Below, in pieces: positions 42,101-51,832 of a DNA stretch of 64,000 bases. The position numbers and the translations under genes were made by a program. Each line of letters begins with the position of its first letter. The stretch's first letter is position 1. Source of the stretch: Chitinophagaceae bacterium 26-R-25 (GTDB lineage: Bacteria; Bacteroidota; Bacteroidia; Chitinophagales; Chitinophagaceae); the NCBI GenBank assembly GCA_029906195.1, contig JARWSJ010000001.1:806001-870000 (forward strand), written 5' to 3'. Under the pieces are notes generated by a model. That model made no database searches. It was given only the letters and a program-made list of their open reading frames with translations, and was not told the origin of the DNA.

Positions 42101-43402
42101 ATGATAGAAAATCAATTTCCTCGAAACAAAAAAGAGAAGTACATAGTACCCTTTATCATCGTAATGACGCTGATGCTTTTATGGAACATGTGCAGAAACA
42201 TCAATGATGTTTTAATACCGCATTTGAAAAGAGCATGCAGACTTACAGATGTACAATCAACTTTTATTCAATCAGCTTTTTTCGGCGCCTATTTTTTATT
42301 GGCGCTGCCAGCAGGAATGTATATCCGTCGCAAAGGATATAAAGCCGGTATGATAGCAGGTTTGGTGATCGCATGTGCGGGAGCTGCCTTGTTTTATCCG
42401 GCCGCTCAAACACGATACTATCCGTTGTTTTTGGGTGCGTTGTTTATCATGGCAGCAGGTTTTACATTTTTGGAAACTGCCGCCACTCCTTATGTTGCAA
42501 AGTTGGGCGCACCTGAAGGCGCGTCAAGCCGTTTGAGTTTATCGGCGGCAATTGGTTCGTGTGGTGCAGTATGCGCTCCATATATAGCCTCATTATTATT
42601 GCTGCATGAAAAAGATGTTTCTGCGGCCGAGATCAACGCATACGCACCAGAGCAATTGAATCAGTTCCTCACAAACGAAGCCTCACTTGTAAAACTGCCT
42701 TATGTTGCTTTGGCCGTTTTGTTTCTATTGGCAGCAATGTTTATTCTGTTTACAAAACTTCCCACCATCCAGGAAAATGCAGATGAGCAATATAAGTTCA
42801 AAAATGTTTTTCGATACAAGCATGCGTACCTCGGTGCATTGGCCGTCTTCGCTTATGTAGGAGCAGAAGTAGGCATTGTTAGTTTCTTCATCCGCTATGC
42901 AAAATCGATGAATCTCGAAGGGTTGGGAGAGAGGAAAGCGGCCTTGCTTATTTCGTTGTTCATGCTACTCGTTTTAGCAGGCAGATTGTGCGGTTCGTGG
43001 CTGCTCAACAAGGCTCCGGCTCCGCGCATGTTGCTGATATCCGCAGGCGGTGCGTGTGTATGTGTGGCGCTTGCAATAGTGACGCCGGGTTATTGGTCGT
43101 TGTATCTGCTCGTATTGGTAGGACTGTTTACGTCGGTTATGTATCCTCTGATTTTTACACTAAGCATTAAAGATCTTGGTGCGTACACAAAAGCAGCTTC
43201 TTCATTGTTGATCATGGGAATTGTGGGTGGTGCTATAGTGCCGCCGTTGATGGGGATATTATCGGACAGGGGTGATATTCGCTTATCATACTTGTTTCCG
43301 GTGGCTTGCTATTTGTATGTGATTTACTATGCCAAAAAAGGATCGCGAATAACTTATAGCAAAACACAGACTGTGCATGTCAAAGATCTGGAGCCTGTCT
43401 GA
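42101..43402 (+). CDS. fucP: L-fucose:H+ symporter (MFS)
   Basis: A 433-residue MFS permease with about 12 hydrophobic segments. The N-terminal motif MLLWNMCRNINDVLIPHLKR and the stretch QSAFFGAYFLLALPAGMYIRRKGYKAG match FucP proteins, including the RRKGYK loop between TM2 and TM3. The second half begins FKNVFRYKHAYLGALAVFAYVGAEVG. In E. coli FucP imports L-fucose with a proton. It ends the fucose catabolic operon and completes the import step. A small number of substitutions cannot be judged for substrate range (L-fucose versus D-arabinose or L-galactose). Confidence 0.88.
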   Translation: MIENQFPRNKKEKYIVPFIIVMTLMLLWNMCRNINDVLIPHLKRACRLTDVQSTFIQSAFFGAYFLLALPAGMYIRRKGYKAGMIAGLVIACAGAALFYPAAQTRYYPLFLGALFIMAAGFTFLETAATPYVAKLGAPEGASSRLSLSAAIGSCGAVCAPYIASLLLLHEKDVSAAEINAYAPEQLNQFLTNEASLVKLPYVALAVLFLLAAMFILFTKLPTIQENADEQYKFKNVFRYKHAYLGALAVFAYVGAEVGIVSFFIRYAKSMNLEGLGERKAALLISLFMLLVLAGRLCGSWLLNKAPAPRMLLISAGGACVCVALAIVTPGYWSLYLLVLVGLFTSVMYPLIFTLSIKDLGAYTKAASSLLIMGIVGGAIVPPLMGILSDRGDIRLSYLFPVACYLYVIYYAKKGSRITYSKTQTVHVKDLEPV

Positions 43403-43956
43403 TGTTGTTTGAGCATTGCTTTTTGTACCCGGTGATGCACTACGATATTTGAAGCAAAAGTGTGGCGATAAAGGAAATAATTTAGGCTATATCTCAATCT
43501 GATCATGTGCTTTACATTGGAATTACTAGATATTATAGATTCTTATTATTTATAAAGGAAGGCTGACAGGACCCTTTGATAATTTTCAGAGGCCCTTTTT
43601 TTTTATTTTTTTGTTTAATAGTTTTTTATTTCTTTTACTACAAGATTTGCTTGGAAGAACGATTGCTATTGTCAAGATGTATCTAATAGAAAGATTTCAA
43701 AACAGCCGTTTATGGTGTTGTTGAGTAATATGGTCCGTCAGCTCCTTTGCTGACAAAATAAAGACCGGAAGAAATCTACAGTTAATACTTCAAAACAAAA
43801 TCTACATCTTCAAAGTTTTCCTATAGTCAGAGGTCTCGTGTTTTATTAGTATTTGAAATACTATTGGCAGCGGGCTTCAATTACTAACTTTTTATCCTGA
43901 AAAAACATCACCAAACCGAATATAATTAATTAGAGAGAATGCACAATTAGTGCCGT
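43403..43956. other. Noncoding region, 554 bases, before the ECF sigma gene
   Basis: No gene is seen. An imperfect terminator-like hairpin (GGACCCTTTGA ... TCAGAGGCCC, then nine T; 43569-43604) could end the fucP transcript. The rest is AT-rich and lacks the simple-repeat arms that fill other gaps. It probably holds the start of the sigma/FecR transcription unit; no consensus promoter was found. Confidence 0.5.
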
Positions 43957-44568
43957 ATGGAGAAGAATGTTTTTTCCTTAAACCAATTTTCTGACGAAGC
44001 ATATTTGTTAACCCTGATCGCATCCGGGGATGAAGCCGCTTTCCGTGAGATCTACGACAGATATCGGAATATGGTTTTTGCATATGCATTTAAAATATGT
44101 TCACATCAGGAATCTGCTGAAGATATTCTTCTTTCAGTTTTTTTGAAAATATGGCAGCATCCGGATGCATCTTCCATTACCAATCTAAAAGCATATCTGC
44201 AAACCATCACAAGAAATGCTACTTTCAATGTATTAAGAGATCGCGATATTGAGGCCCGTGCTTACCGGATGATCTCGCAGACGAAGACGGATGAACACAA
44301 TGAAACCGACGAAAGGATTTTAGCGGCCGATATAAAAAAGATTATCGACGATGCTATTAAGCTTTTGCCTCCGCAGCAAAAATTGGTTTATACCTTGTGT
44401 AAAGAGGATGGTTTGCGACATGATGAAATTGCAGAAAAACTTTCTCTATCAGTTTTAACGGTTAAGACTCATTTAAAACTTGCCCTGCGATTTTTAAAAG
44501 AATATTTAAAGGAGCACGACGCTGCGTGTTTCCAGGCCATCATTTTTTATATGCTTCTGTTTTATTAA
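43957..44568 (+). CDS. ECF RNA polymerase sigma factor of the PUL
   Basis: A 203-residue sigma-70 ECF. Region 2 has DEAAFREIYDRYRNMVFAYA and AEDILLSVFLKIWQHPD, and region 4 the HTH IIDDAIKLLPPQQKLVYTLC with LRHDEIAEKLSLSVLTVKTH. A hydrophobic tail, CFQAIIFYMLLFY, closes the protein, as often in Bacteroidetes ECFs next to FecR. It is inferred to drive the SusC/D gene cluster when released from the FecR protein encoded 204 bases downstream. ATG at 43957 gives the complete region 2. Confidence 0.9.
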   Translation: MEKNVFSLNQFSDEAYLLTLIASGDEAAFREIYDRYRNMVFAYAFKICSHQESAEDILLSVFLKIWQHPDASSITNLKAYLQTITRNATFNVLRDRDIEARAYRMISQTKTDEHNETDERILAADIKKIIDDAIKLLPPQQKLVYTLCKEDGLRHDEIAEKLSLSVLTVKTHLKLALRFLKEYLKEHDAACFQAIIFYMLLFY

Positions 44569-44772
44569 GCTTCCCTTGATATGCTTGAACTTCAGATCGG
44601 TTTGCCTTGAATTAATTGAGTACCATATTGTAGTAAAGGATTTCTTTAAATTTAAATTTAGTTATCGTCACGTGGCAGTTAGGGGTAAATTTTCTTTTTT
44701 AATTTTTTTTAAAACCCTTTACCCTGATTGCTTTAGAAGTGTGTCTTATTATAAAGACGATTTGCATAACCT

Positions 44773-45960
44773 ATGGCCCGTAACCGATTATCATATCTGT
44801 ACTACCAGTTTTTGAATGACACTGCCTCCTTAGAAGAGCTTGCAGAATTAAAAGAATATTTCAATAATCCTCGATATCAGGAAGAGATAAAACTCCTTAT
44901 GGATCAGGACTGGAATTTTGTTGGAGACATTTCAAGAGAATTACCTTCCGAACGTAGCGAAATTATTTACGATCAGATAATCAGTAAAAAGAAACGAGTT
45001 CGTTCAATCAAACTTCCGAAAAGGATGGCTGTTGCTGCTGTGCTACTTGTTGCACTTGGAAGCATCAGTTATTATTTCCTATCCGATTATAAAGCTAATT
45101 CGAAACTTGCTGCAGTCGCCCCGAAAGGCAGTCAGGCGCAGGATATTCCTTCCGGCACAAACAAGGCTATTTTGAAACTTGCAAATGGAAAGGTAATTGC
45201 ATTAAACGAGGTTAAACAAGGAGAGCTGCTGGTTGAGCACGGTTCAACCATCCTGAAAAAAGCTGATGGACAACTTGTATATACCAGCGACAATCAGTCA
45301 CTGAGCAACGACAAGGTTTATCTTAATACCATTGAAGTGCCAAGAGGAGGAGAATATAAGCTCACTTTGCCCGATGGTACAACTGTGTATATGAATGCCG
45401 CATCGTCGTTAATTTATCCCACACGTTTTGATGCCAGGGAACGCGCTGTAACTCTTTCTGGCGAGGCGTATTTTGAAGTCGCCGGTAATCCGCGTGTTCC
45501 TTTTAAAGTAAATGTACTTAACAAACAAAGCGTTGATGTGCTTGGTACCAGCTTTAATATTTCTGCATATGCTGATGATGCTGAAATACGAACTACGTTG
45601 GTGGACGGCGCTGTAAAAGTAGTTGCACAAAACAATAGCGTGGTTCTTAAGCCTGGTGAAATGGCTTCAGGCGATATCAATTCTTCGAGGTTTATAATAA
45701 CAAATATTGACACTGCAGAAGTTTTAGGCTGGAAAAATGGATACTTCATTTTTAATAATGAAAGCTTAAAAAGCATCATTACAAAAATTTCCAGGTGGTA
45801 TGATGTTGATGTTACAATAAAAGGGAGTGTCGACGGAATCAATGTTATTGGAAACTATGATCGAAAGAAAACACTGATGAGCCTGCTTAAGGGTATCGAA
45901 TTAAGCAACAACATACAATTCATCGTTAAAAACAAAAAAATAACTGTTATAGGAAAATAA
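44773..45960 (+). CDS. FecR-type anti-sigma factor
   Basis: A 395-residue protein. The cytoplasmic N-terminal part (1-80) binds the sigma factor in this family. One transmembrane segment is near 84-103 (RMAVAAVLLVALGSISYYFL). A FecR domain (about 180-290) begins EVPRGGEYKLTLPDGTTVYM, with LSGEAYFEVAGNPRVPFKV, and a DUF4974-like end (about 325-395) reads VLGWKNGYFIFNNESLKSII. It receives the signal from the STN domain of SusC in the periplasm and releases the ECF sigma factor. Located between the sigma gene and susC. Confidence 0.92.
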   Translation: MARNRLSYLYYQFLNDTASLEELAELKEYFNNPRYQEEIKLLMDQDWNFVGDISRELPSERSEIIYDQIISKKKRVRSIKLPKRMAVAAVLLVALGSISYYFLSDYKANSKLAAVAPKGSQAQDIPSGTNKAILKLANGKVIALNEVKQGELLVEHGSTILKKADGQLVYTSDNQSLSNDKVYLNTIEVPRGGEYKLTLPDGTTVYMNAASSLIYPTRFDARERAVTLSGEAYFEVAGNPRVPFKVNVLNKQSVDVLGTSFNISAYADDAEIRTTLVDGAVKVVAQNNSVVLKPGEMASGDINSSRFIITNIDTAEVLGWKNGYFIFNNESLKSIITKISRWYDVDVTIKGSVDGINVIGNYDRKKTLMSLLKGIELSNNIQFIVKNKKITVIGK

Positions 45961-45983
45961 ACATTTCGGGCAGGCTAATAAAA

Positions 45984-46016
45984 AAAGTCGAAAGTGTCGT
46001 TACCACTCCCGACTTT
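45984..46016. other. Hairpin in the fecR-susC gap
   Basis: AAAGTCGAAAGTG pairs with CACTCCCGACTTT at 2 mismatches, loop TCGTTAC. No T-run follows, so it may be a regulatory leader structure rather than a terminator. Confidence 0.45.
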
Positions 46017-46075
46017 GATTAGCAATGCTAATAAGACTATTCCAGACTTTATAACCAGTAATAATCCTTAATCAA

Positions 46076-49000
46076 ATGTACAGAAAATTAACTGCTTCAG
46101 TGAACAGCAGGCTGCTCATTTTCCGCGCACTGCTGTTTCATTTTCGAAAATTGCTTGCTATTATGAAAATTGCTTTTGTGTTAGTCATCGCCTTCTCGCT
46201 AAGCGCAAGTGCTTCGTCGAGGGCGCAAAATGTTCCGGTCTCAATAAAGGTCAGGAATGCTTCCATCCAGGAGGTGTTTTCAAAATTGACAAAGCAGACG
46301 GGTTATAATTTCCTTTGCGATGCTGCAACAGTAAAGGGAATTTCGGTAACTCTCAATGTGGTAAACATTAATTTAAAAGACGCGCTCAGTCGTTTCCTTG
46401 ATCCGCAACAATTTGAAATTGTATTCGGTGATGATAAAACGGTAATAATTAAGCCAAGGGAACAGGACAGATTATTTGTTCAACAGCCGGATATTATTAT
46501 AACCGGTCGCGTAACGAATAACAAAAACGCGCCGCTGGCTGGAGCCACTGTTGCTGTTAAAGGCACACAGGCGGCTACTTCTACCGATGCAGCAGGAAAT
46601 TTTAAAATTCCTGTTGCCAATAAAGAAGCAATTCTTGTGGTCTCTTTCGTAGGATTTACCAATAAGGAAGTGCCAGTTAAAAACAGCACAGACCTGCATA
46701 TTGTATTGCAGGAGGCCAACCGTGAAATAGAACAGGTAGTTGTTGTTGGTTACGGTTCACAAAGTAAAGCGAAGCTAACAGGTGCTGCGGCCACAGTTAA
46801 AATTGATGAATTGTTGGGTGACAGACCGGTATCAAGCCTTGGCGCAGTACTGCAAGGTGCTACTCCGGGTTTACAGGTATCCATCGGTTCTGGTCAGCCT
46901 GGTGCCAATATCAGCTGGAACATCAGGGGGGGAACTGACTACGGTAAAGATGCCAACAACAATACAGTGATGAATTCCGGAGGGCCTTTAATAATCGTGG
47001 ATAACGTTCCTTACAACGGGCCCACCAACCTTTTGGATCCGAATGATATTGAATCGGTAACTGTTTTGAAGGACCCTGCTTCTGCTTCAATCTATGGTTC
47101 CCGTACAGCTTACGGAGTGGTGGTGATCACTACCAAAAGCGGTAAGAAAAATCAGAAGGTTCAGTTTAATTATTCCAACAATATAGTATTTGCAACGCCT
47201 ACCAATTTGCCGGAGAAAGCCACGCCTATACAACAGGTGCAGGCATGGATTGATGGGGGAATGACTGGTAGCTATAACGGAAATCAAAATTTAACGCAAT
47301 GGATGACACTGCTTAAGGATTATCAGGCTAATCCCGGTAAATACCCCATGGGCGGAGATACGCTGAATGGTGTATACTACCAATTGGCGCCAACGGATGC
47401 TGTTAACACATTGCTGGGAAATCATTCAACACAGATTATGAATAATTTTTCGGTAAGTGGTGGCTCTGACAAAACTACCTACCGCATGTCATTTGGTTCA
47501 ACAAATGAAAACGGAATCTTAGCGTCTTCGGCCAACCAGGATAGCTATAAAAGGTATAATGTCAAATCTTTGGTAACTACAGATGTTAATTCATGGTTGA
47601 ACCTGCAATTGGATGCAGGTTATAATAATTCTACCGGCAAGACACCTTTCTATCCGAACGTATTTGGCGATGCTACCAATACTCCTTCGGCTCTGCCTTT
47701 GGATTCCATACCTACAAAACCAGGACAGGTAATAAGAACAGGAAAAAATGAACTCCTGGCTCGTGCTCCGATAACAACCAATACTGATGAAATCAGAGCT
47801 ACGGGAAGGACCATTATTAAGCCGGTTAAAGGGTTGACTATAACCGGAGAGTATACAATAGACAATACTAATACTGACATTACCCAATATGATAAAAAGG
47901 TAACTGTACCAATGTTAAATCCTTATGGGTATACTCCTGAAGGTTTTGGTAATGATGTATACGATAAATCTCATGGTTGGAATAAAAATACAATCATTAA
48001 CATTTTTGGCAACTATGCATTGTCATTAAATCATCAGCACAATTTTACACTGCTTGCAGGATTCAACCAGGAACAGAGAAATACCGGAACAGACGAAGTT
48101 GCAGTTTCCGGATTGGTTAGTCCGGATCTTCCTTTTCTGGCTGGTACCACAGGTTTAAATGTGCCGACTATTTCTACCAAGAATTATGCAGAGTTTGCTT
48201 CAAGAGGATATTTTGCAAGATTGAATTATGACTTTAGAAGCAAATACCTTTTCCAGATAAGCTATCGCTATGATGGCTCTTCCAAATTTCCTGAAGGACA
48301 TCGTTGGGTAGGCTTGCCGGGAGCTTCTGTTGGTTGGAGAATAACAGAAGAAAAGTTCATGCATTCTTTAAGGCCTTATCTAAATGAACTTAAGTTGAGA
48401 GCTTCTTATGGTAGTGTAGCGAATCAGAATATTGCCGACTATGGATTTTTCCCTGGAATGAACATTGCTACACCTAACTGGTTGAACAATTCAACTAAGG
48501 TAGCCACGCTTCTTCCTCCGCCTTTGACATCAGCTAATTTTACATGGGAAACTGTAAGCAGTGCAGACCTTGGATTGGATTGGGCAATGCTGAAAAACCG
48601 TTTTACAGGTACATTCGACTGGTACCAACGTGACACAAAAGATATATTGACTGATGCGGCAAATGTACCTCCTGCTGTATTGGGAACCGGTTTGCCTTTA
48701 CAAAACTCGGGCTCTCTCAGAACAAAAGGCTTTGAGTTGCAGTTGAACTGGAAAGATCAAATTGGAAAAGTAGGTTATAATGTAGGTGTGAGCTTGTTTA
48801 ATTATACGAGCGTTGTTACGAAATGTTCTAACACTCAGAACATTTATTTTAACAATGCTTACCAGGTTTATGAAGGTAAAAAGATGGGAGAAATCTGGGG
48901 CTATGTAACAGATAGATTCTATGATACCACAGACTTTAAAGCAGGCACTTTAAATTCAAATTTAAGAGGCGGTACATTATTGCCTGGCGTTGCAAAACAA

Positions 49001-49645
49001 AATGGACAATCTCCTAATCCAGGTGACATATTGTATAAAGACCTGAATGGCGACAGCGTTATTACCACCGGTGCTTACACATTGGCTAATCATGGCGATT
49101 TAACTATTATTGGTAACTCAACTCCGCAGTATCAATATGCAATAACAGGCGGAGTCTCTTATGCAAATTTTGATTTTTCATTTATCATGAATGGAGTTGC
49201 TAAACAAGAAGGATTCCTGGCGGGTACATTGGCTTATCCAAACCAGTGGGTAACTTATGGAGCCTTGTATTCTCATCAGTTAAATTACTGGACCCCTGCA
49301 AACAAAGATGCTTATTATGCCCGCATTTATACCGATAACGTCAATGCCGGCCAAACGCTGCAGGGTTATAATCAACAAGCTCAGACACGCTATTTACGCA
49401 ATAAATCTTATCTCAGGCTGAGAAATATCACTCTGCGATATACAGTGCCTTCTGCATCTCTCGTAATGCAAAAGCTTCACATTAATAAGTTCCAGGTGTT
49501 TGCATCTATGGAAAACGTCACTACGTTCAGTCATTTGCCAAAAGGTATTGATCCGGATCTTAGTGTACAGGGATCGGGCGTAGGAGGAGGAATTGGATAT
49601 CCGTTCATGAGAAAAACATCAGTAGGTATTAATGTGTCTTTTTAA
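46076..49645 (+). CDS. SusC/RagA TonB-linked outer membrane transporter with STN domain
   Basis: An 1189-residue outer membrane protein. The signal peptide is long, and a shorter start at 46163 (MKIAFVLVIAFSLSASA) may be used instead. An STN domain follows (about 55-125: VPVSIKVRNASIQEVFSKL and GISVTLNVVNINLKDALSRF), then a CarboxypepD_reg-like domain (140-215: TGRVTNNKNAPLAGATVAVK), the TonB box area and the plug (VVVVGYGSQSKAKLTGAAAT, SVTVLKDPASASIYGSRTAY). The beta-barrel ends in VGINVSF, with a terminal Phe. With SusD it binds and imports glycan oligosaccharides. The STN domain implies signalling through the FecR and ECF proteins just upstream. Confidence 0.95.
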   Translation: MYRKLTASVNSRLLIFRALLFHFRKLLAIMKIAFVLVIAFSLSASASSRAQNVPVSIKVRNASIQEVFSKLTKQTGYNFLCDAATVKGISVTLNVVNINLKDALSRFLDPQQFEIVFGDDKTVIIKPREQDRLFVQQPDIIITGRVTNNKNAPLAGATVAVKGTQAATSTDAAGNFKIPVANKEAILVVSFVGFTNKEVPVKNSTDLHIVLQEANREIEQVVVVGYGSQSKAKLTGAAATVKIDELLGDRPVSSLGAVLQGATPGLQVSIGSGQPGANISWNIRGGTDYGKDANNNTVMNSGGPLIIVDNVPYNGPTNLLDPNDIESVTVLKDPASASIYGSRTAYGVVVITTKSGKKNQKVQFNYSNNIVFATPTNLPEKATPIQQVQAWIDGGMTGSYNGNQNLTQWMTLLKDYQANPGKYPMGGDTLNGVYYQLAPTDAVNTLLGNHSTQIMNNFSVSGGSDKTTYRMSFGSTNENGILASSANQDSYKRYNVKSLVTTDVNSWLNLQLDAGYNNSTGKTPFYPNVFGDATNTPSALPLDSIPTKPGQVIRTGKNELLARAPITTNTDEIRATGRTIIKPVKGLTITGEYTIDNTNTDITQYDKKVTVPMLNPYGYTPEGFGNDVYDKSHGWNKNTIINIFGNYALSLNHQHNFTLLAGFNQEQRNTGTDEVAVSGLVSPDLPFLAGTTGLNVPTISTKNYAEFASRGYFARLNYDFRSKYLFQISYRYDGSSKFPEGHRWVGLPGASVGWRITEEKFMHSLRPYLNELKLRASYGSVANQNIADYGFFPGMNIATPNWLNNSTKVATLLPPPLTSANFTWETVSSADLGLDWAMLKNRFTGTFDWYQRDTKDILTDAANVPPAVLGTGLPLQNSGSLRTKGFELQLNWKDQIGKVGYNVGVSLFNYTSVVTKCSNTQNIYFNNAYQVYEGKKMGEIWGYVTDRFYDTTDFKAGTLNSNLRGGTLLPGVAKQNGQSPNPGDILYKDLNGDSVITTGAYTLANHGDLTIIGNSTPQYQYAITGGVSYANFDFSFIMNGVAKQEGFLAGTLAYPNQWVTYGALYSHQLNYWTPANKDAYYARIYTDNVNAGQTLQGYNQQAQTRYLRNKSYLRLRNITLRYTVPSASLVMQKLHINKFQVFASMENVTTFSHLPKGIDPDLSVQGSGVGGGIGYPFMRKTSVGINVSF

Positions 49646-49664
49646 AAAACAAAACGAATCTTAA

Positions 49665-51590
49665 ATGAAACGATATATTTTATTGCTGTCGGGTGCAGTA
49701 GTTGCGCTCACAGCGTGTAACAAGGATTTTCTGAACAAGGTGCCGGCTACACAGTTTACTACCCAGACAGCTTTTGTAAACTATCAGAATTTTCAAACAT
49801 ACTCATGGGGATTGTATGATTATTTGGCTGGGTATGGTAATGGCGGAGCAACAGAGCCCCCTGCTTTTACACAGCAGGAAAAAAACAATTCTGATAACCT
49901 GAACGCTGGTGGTCAGTCGGGCTATGTTTACCAAACAAAACTTATTCCTGCAACTGCCACCGGCGGTACAACTTCTTTGCAGATGGCAGATTGGAATTTT
50001 AGCTACATAAGAAGAGTGAATGTAATGTTGGACAATATTGATCAATCAACAATGGTTCAGTCAGATAAGGACCACTGGCGCAGCGTTGGTTATTTCTTCA
50101 GAGCATTACGTTATTATGATCTGATCGCTGCCTATGGCGATGTTCCATGGGTTGAGCACGCTCTTTCAGATACTTCAAATTCTGTTTTATACGGAACCAG
50201 AACTTCCCGCGATACAGTGGCCCAGAATATACTGAACAATCTTGTGTGGGCAGAAAGTCACATTAAACCCGCCGGCGACGGAGCCAACACAATTAACCAG
50301 GATTGTGTGGACTTCCTGATCAGCAGGTTTGGTCTTTTTGAAGGTACATGGCGCAAGTACCATGGCCTAAGTAACGCCAATACATACTTGCAGGCTTGTG
50401 TTACTTACTCTCAAAAACTGTTGCCTAAGTATCCCGGCATAATGTCCAGCTATGATGATGTTTTCAACTCAGAAGATCTGAAAGGTAAGGCAGGTATAAT
50501 TTTATTCAAGCAATATGTAAATACTGTTTTTAATAATCCGATGCTTACCCGTTATACAGGAAGTACTTCCTGGAGTGCTGAAGTAACAAGGGATGCTGTT
50601 CAAAGTTTCTTGTGTAAAGACGGCAGGCCTATTGCGACCAGCGCTGTTTATCAGGGCAATGATTCGATGTATGCAGAATTTAAAAACAGGGACAAGCGCT
50701 TGTACTTTAATGTTATGCCTCCCTATAGCGTTAAATTTATTAATACAGGAGTTACGAACCAGGCAGGTAATTCTGATAATTTGTGGGCCTATGATCCTAA
50801 TCCGGACTACGGTTATTTTGTTCACTACATGAATGATTCACTTGCTGGTAATATTGGTAAGAGGTTGCCGGTAATTTCTCAAACCAACGATATGAAGTCA
50901 GGAAACGTTATTCCCAATTTCCCGCATTTCAATACATACAACGTTGCGTTGAGTCATTTACCTGCTAAAGTTGCGATATCTCAAATGGTGGGCACTTTAG
51001 GTTATTATTACTGGAAGTATTACAACAGGCTGCCAATGGATGGTAGTTCTAACTACGGCGGTACTCAGGACTGTCCGCTGTTTAGAATTGAAGAAACAAT
51101 GTTGAACTATGCTGAAGCTATGTTTGAATTGGGCCAGTTTAACCAGGGTGTAGCAGATGTAACCATCAATAAATTGCGTCCTCGCGCAGGAGTGTCCAAT
51201 ATGGTTGTTGCAAATATTGATGGTAGCTTTGATCCGCAGAGAGATCCTTCTGTTGATCCTGTTTTATGGGAAATCAGAAGAGAACGGAGAGTTGAATTAT
51301 TTGGAGACGGATTCAGATTTAATGATTTGAAACGATGGATGAAAGGATCGTACATGAATAAATATCCGTATGGGGTTAAAGTGTATGACAAAAACAGGAT
51401 GTATCCGAACGTTTCAGGATTGAGCAATGCCAATATCAAGCTTGACGGCGGCGGGAACTCAGGTTATGTGATCAATCCAAACGTTTCCACCGTTATTCCC
51501 GGTTGGTTAGATAAGTATTATCTTGAACCGATTCCTGCACAGGAACTGACAGTTAATCCAAACCTGGTACAAACCATTGGTTGGAAATAG
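49665..51590 (+). CDS. SusD/RagB-family surface lipoprotein
   Basis: A 641-residue protein with a lipobox (ALTAC, Cys18) after the MKRYILLLSGAVVALTACN signal, so it is lipid-anchored at the surface. The alpha-helical SusD region (residues about 95-160: YIRRVNVMLDNIDQSTMVQS) and the C-terminal RagB region (INKLRPRAGVSN, WEIRRERRVELFGDGFRF, LKRWMKG) are present. It binds glycan as the lid of SusC. The gene starts 20 bases after susC, so it is part of one operon. Glycan specificity cannot be read. Confidence 0.94.
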   Translation: MKRYILLLSGAVVALTACNKDFLNKVPATQFTTQTAFVNYQNFQTYSWGLYDYLAGYGNGGATEPPAFTQQEKNNSDNLNAGGQSGYVYQTKLIPATATGGTTSLQMADWNFSYIRRVNVMLDNIDQSTMVQSDKDHWRSVGYFFRALRYYDLIAAYGDVPWVEHALSDTSNSVLYGTRTSRDTVAQNILNNLVWAESHIKPAGDGANTINQDCVDFLISRFGLFEGTWRKYHGLSNANTYLQACVTYSQKLLPKYPGIMSSYDDVFNSEDLKGKAGIILFKQYVNTVFNNPMLTRYTGSTSWSAEVTRDAVQSFLCKDGRPIATSAVYQGNDSMYAEFKNRDKRLYFNVMPPYSVKFINTGVTNQAGNSDNLWAYDPNPDYGYFVHYMNDSLAGNIGKRLPVISQTNDMKSGNVIPNFPHFNTYNVALSHLPAKVAISQMVGTLGYYYWKYYNRLPMDGSSNYGGTQDCPLFRIEETMLNYAEAMFELGQFNQGVADVTINKLRPRAGVSNMVVANIDGSFDPQRDPSVDPVLWEIRRERRVELFGDGFRFNDLKRWMKGSYMNKYPYGVKVYDKNRMYPNVSGLSNANIKLDGGGNSGYVINPNVSTVIPGWLDKYYLEPIPAQELTVNPNLVQTIGWK

Positions 51591-51597
51591 AAAAGAG

Positions 51598-51620
51598 CCT
51601 GTCAATTAATAATTAACAGG
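51598..51620 (+). other. Hairpin after susD
   Basis: CCTGTCAATTAATAATTAAC AGG forms an almost perfect stem just after the susD stop. There is no clear T-run. A partial stop of the susCD transcript is possible. Confidence 0.5.
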
Positions 51621-51832
51621 TTGCAGTCATTACAAAATGAATCTCTCTGTTTTTGTTGAAAGGATAGTTGATTGATGGTTGGTGGCTTCGGTGCTAATGC
51701 CAATTTAAAACAAATGAAAGGTTGGTAATAAAAAACATCGAATCATCAATATTGTTATAAAATTTGAATTAAAATATCAGTTATTTGTCACCGGCGAACA
51801 ATCGTGTTCGTCGGTGATATTAATACCGAAAG

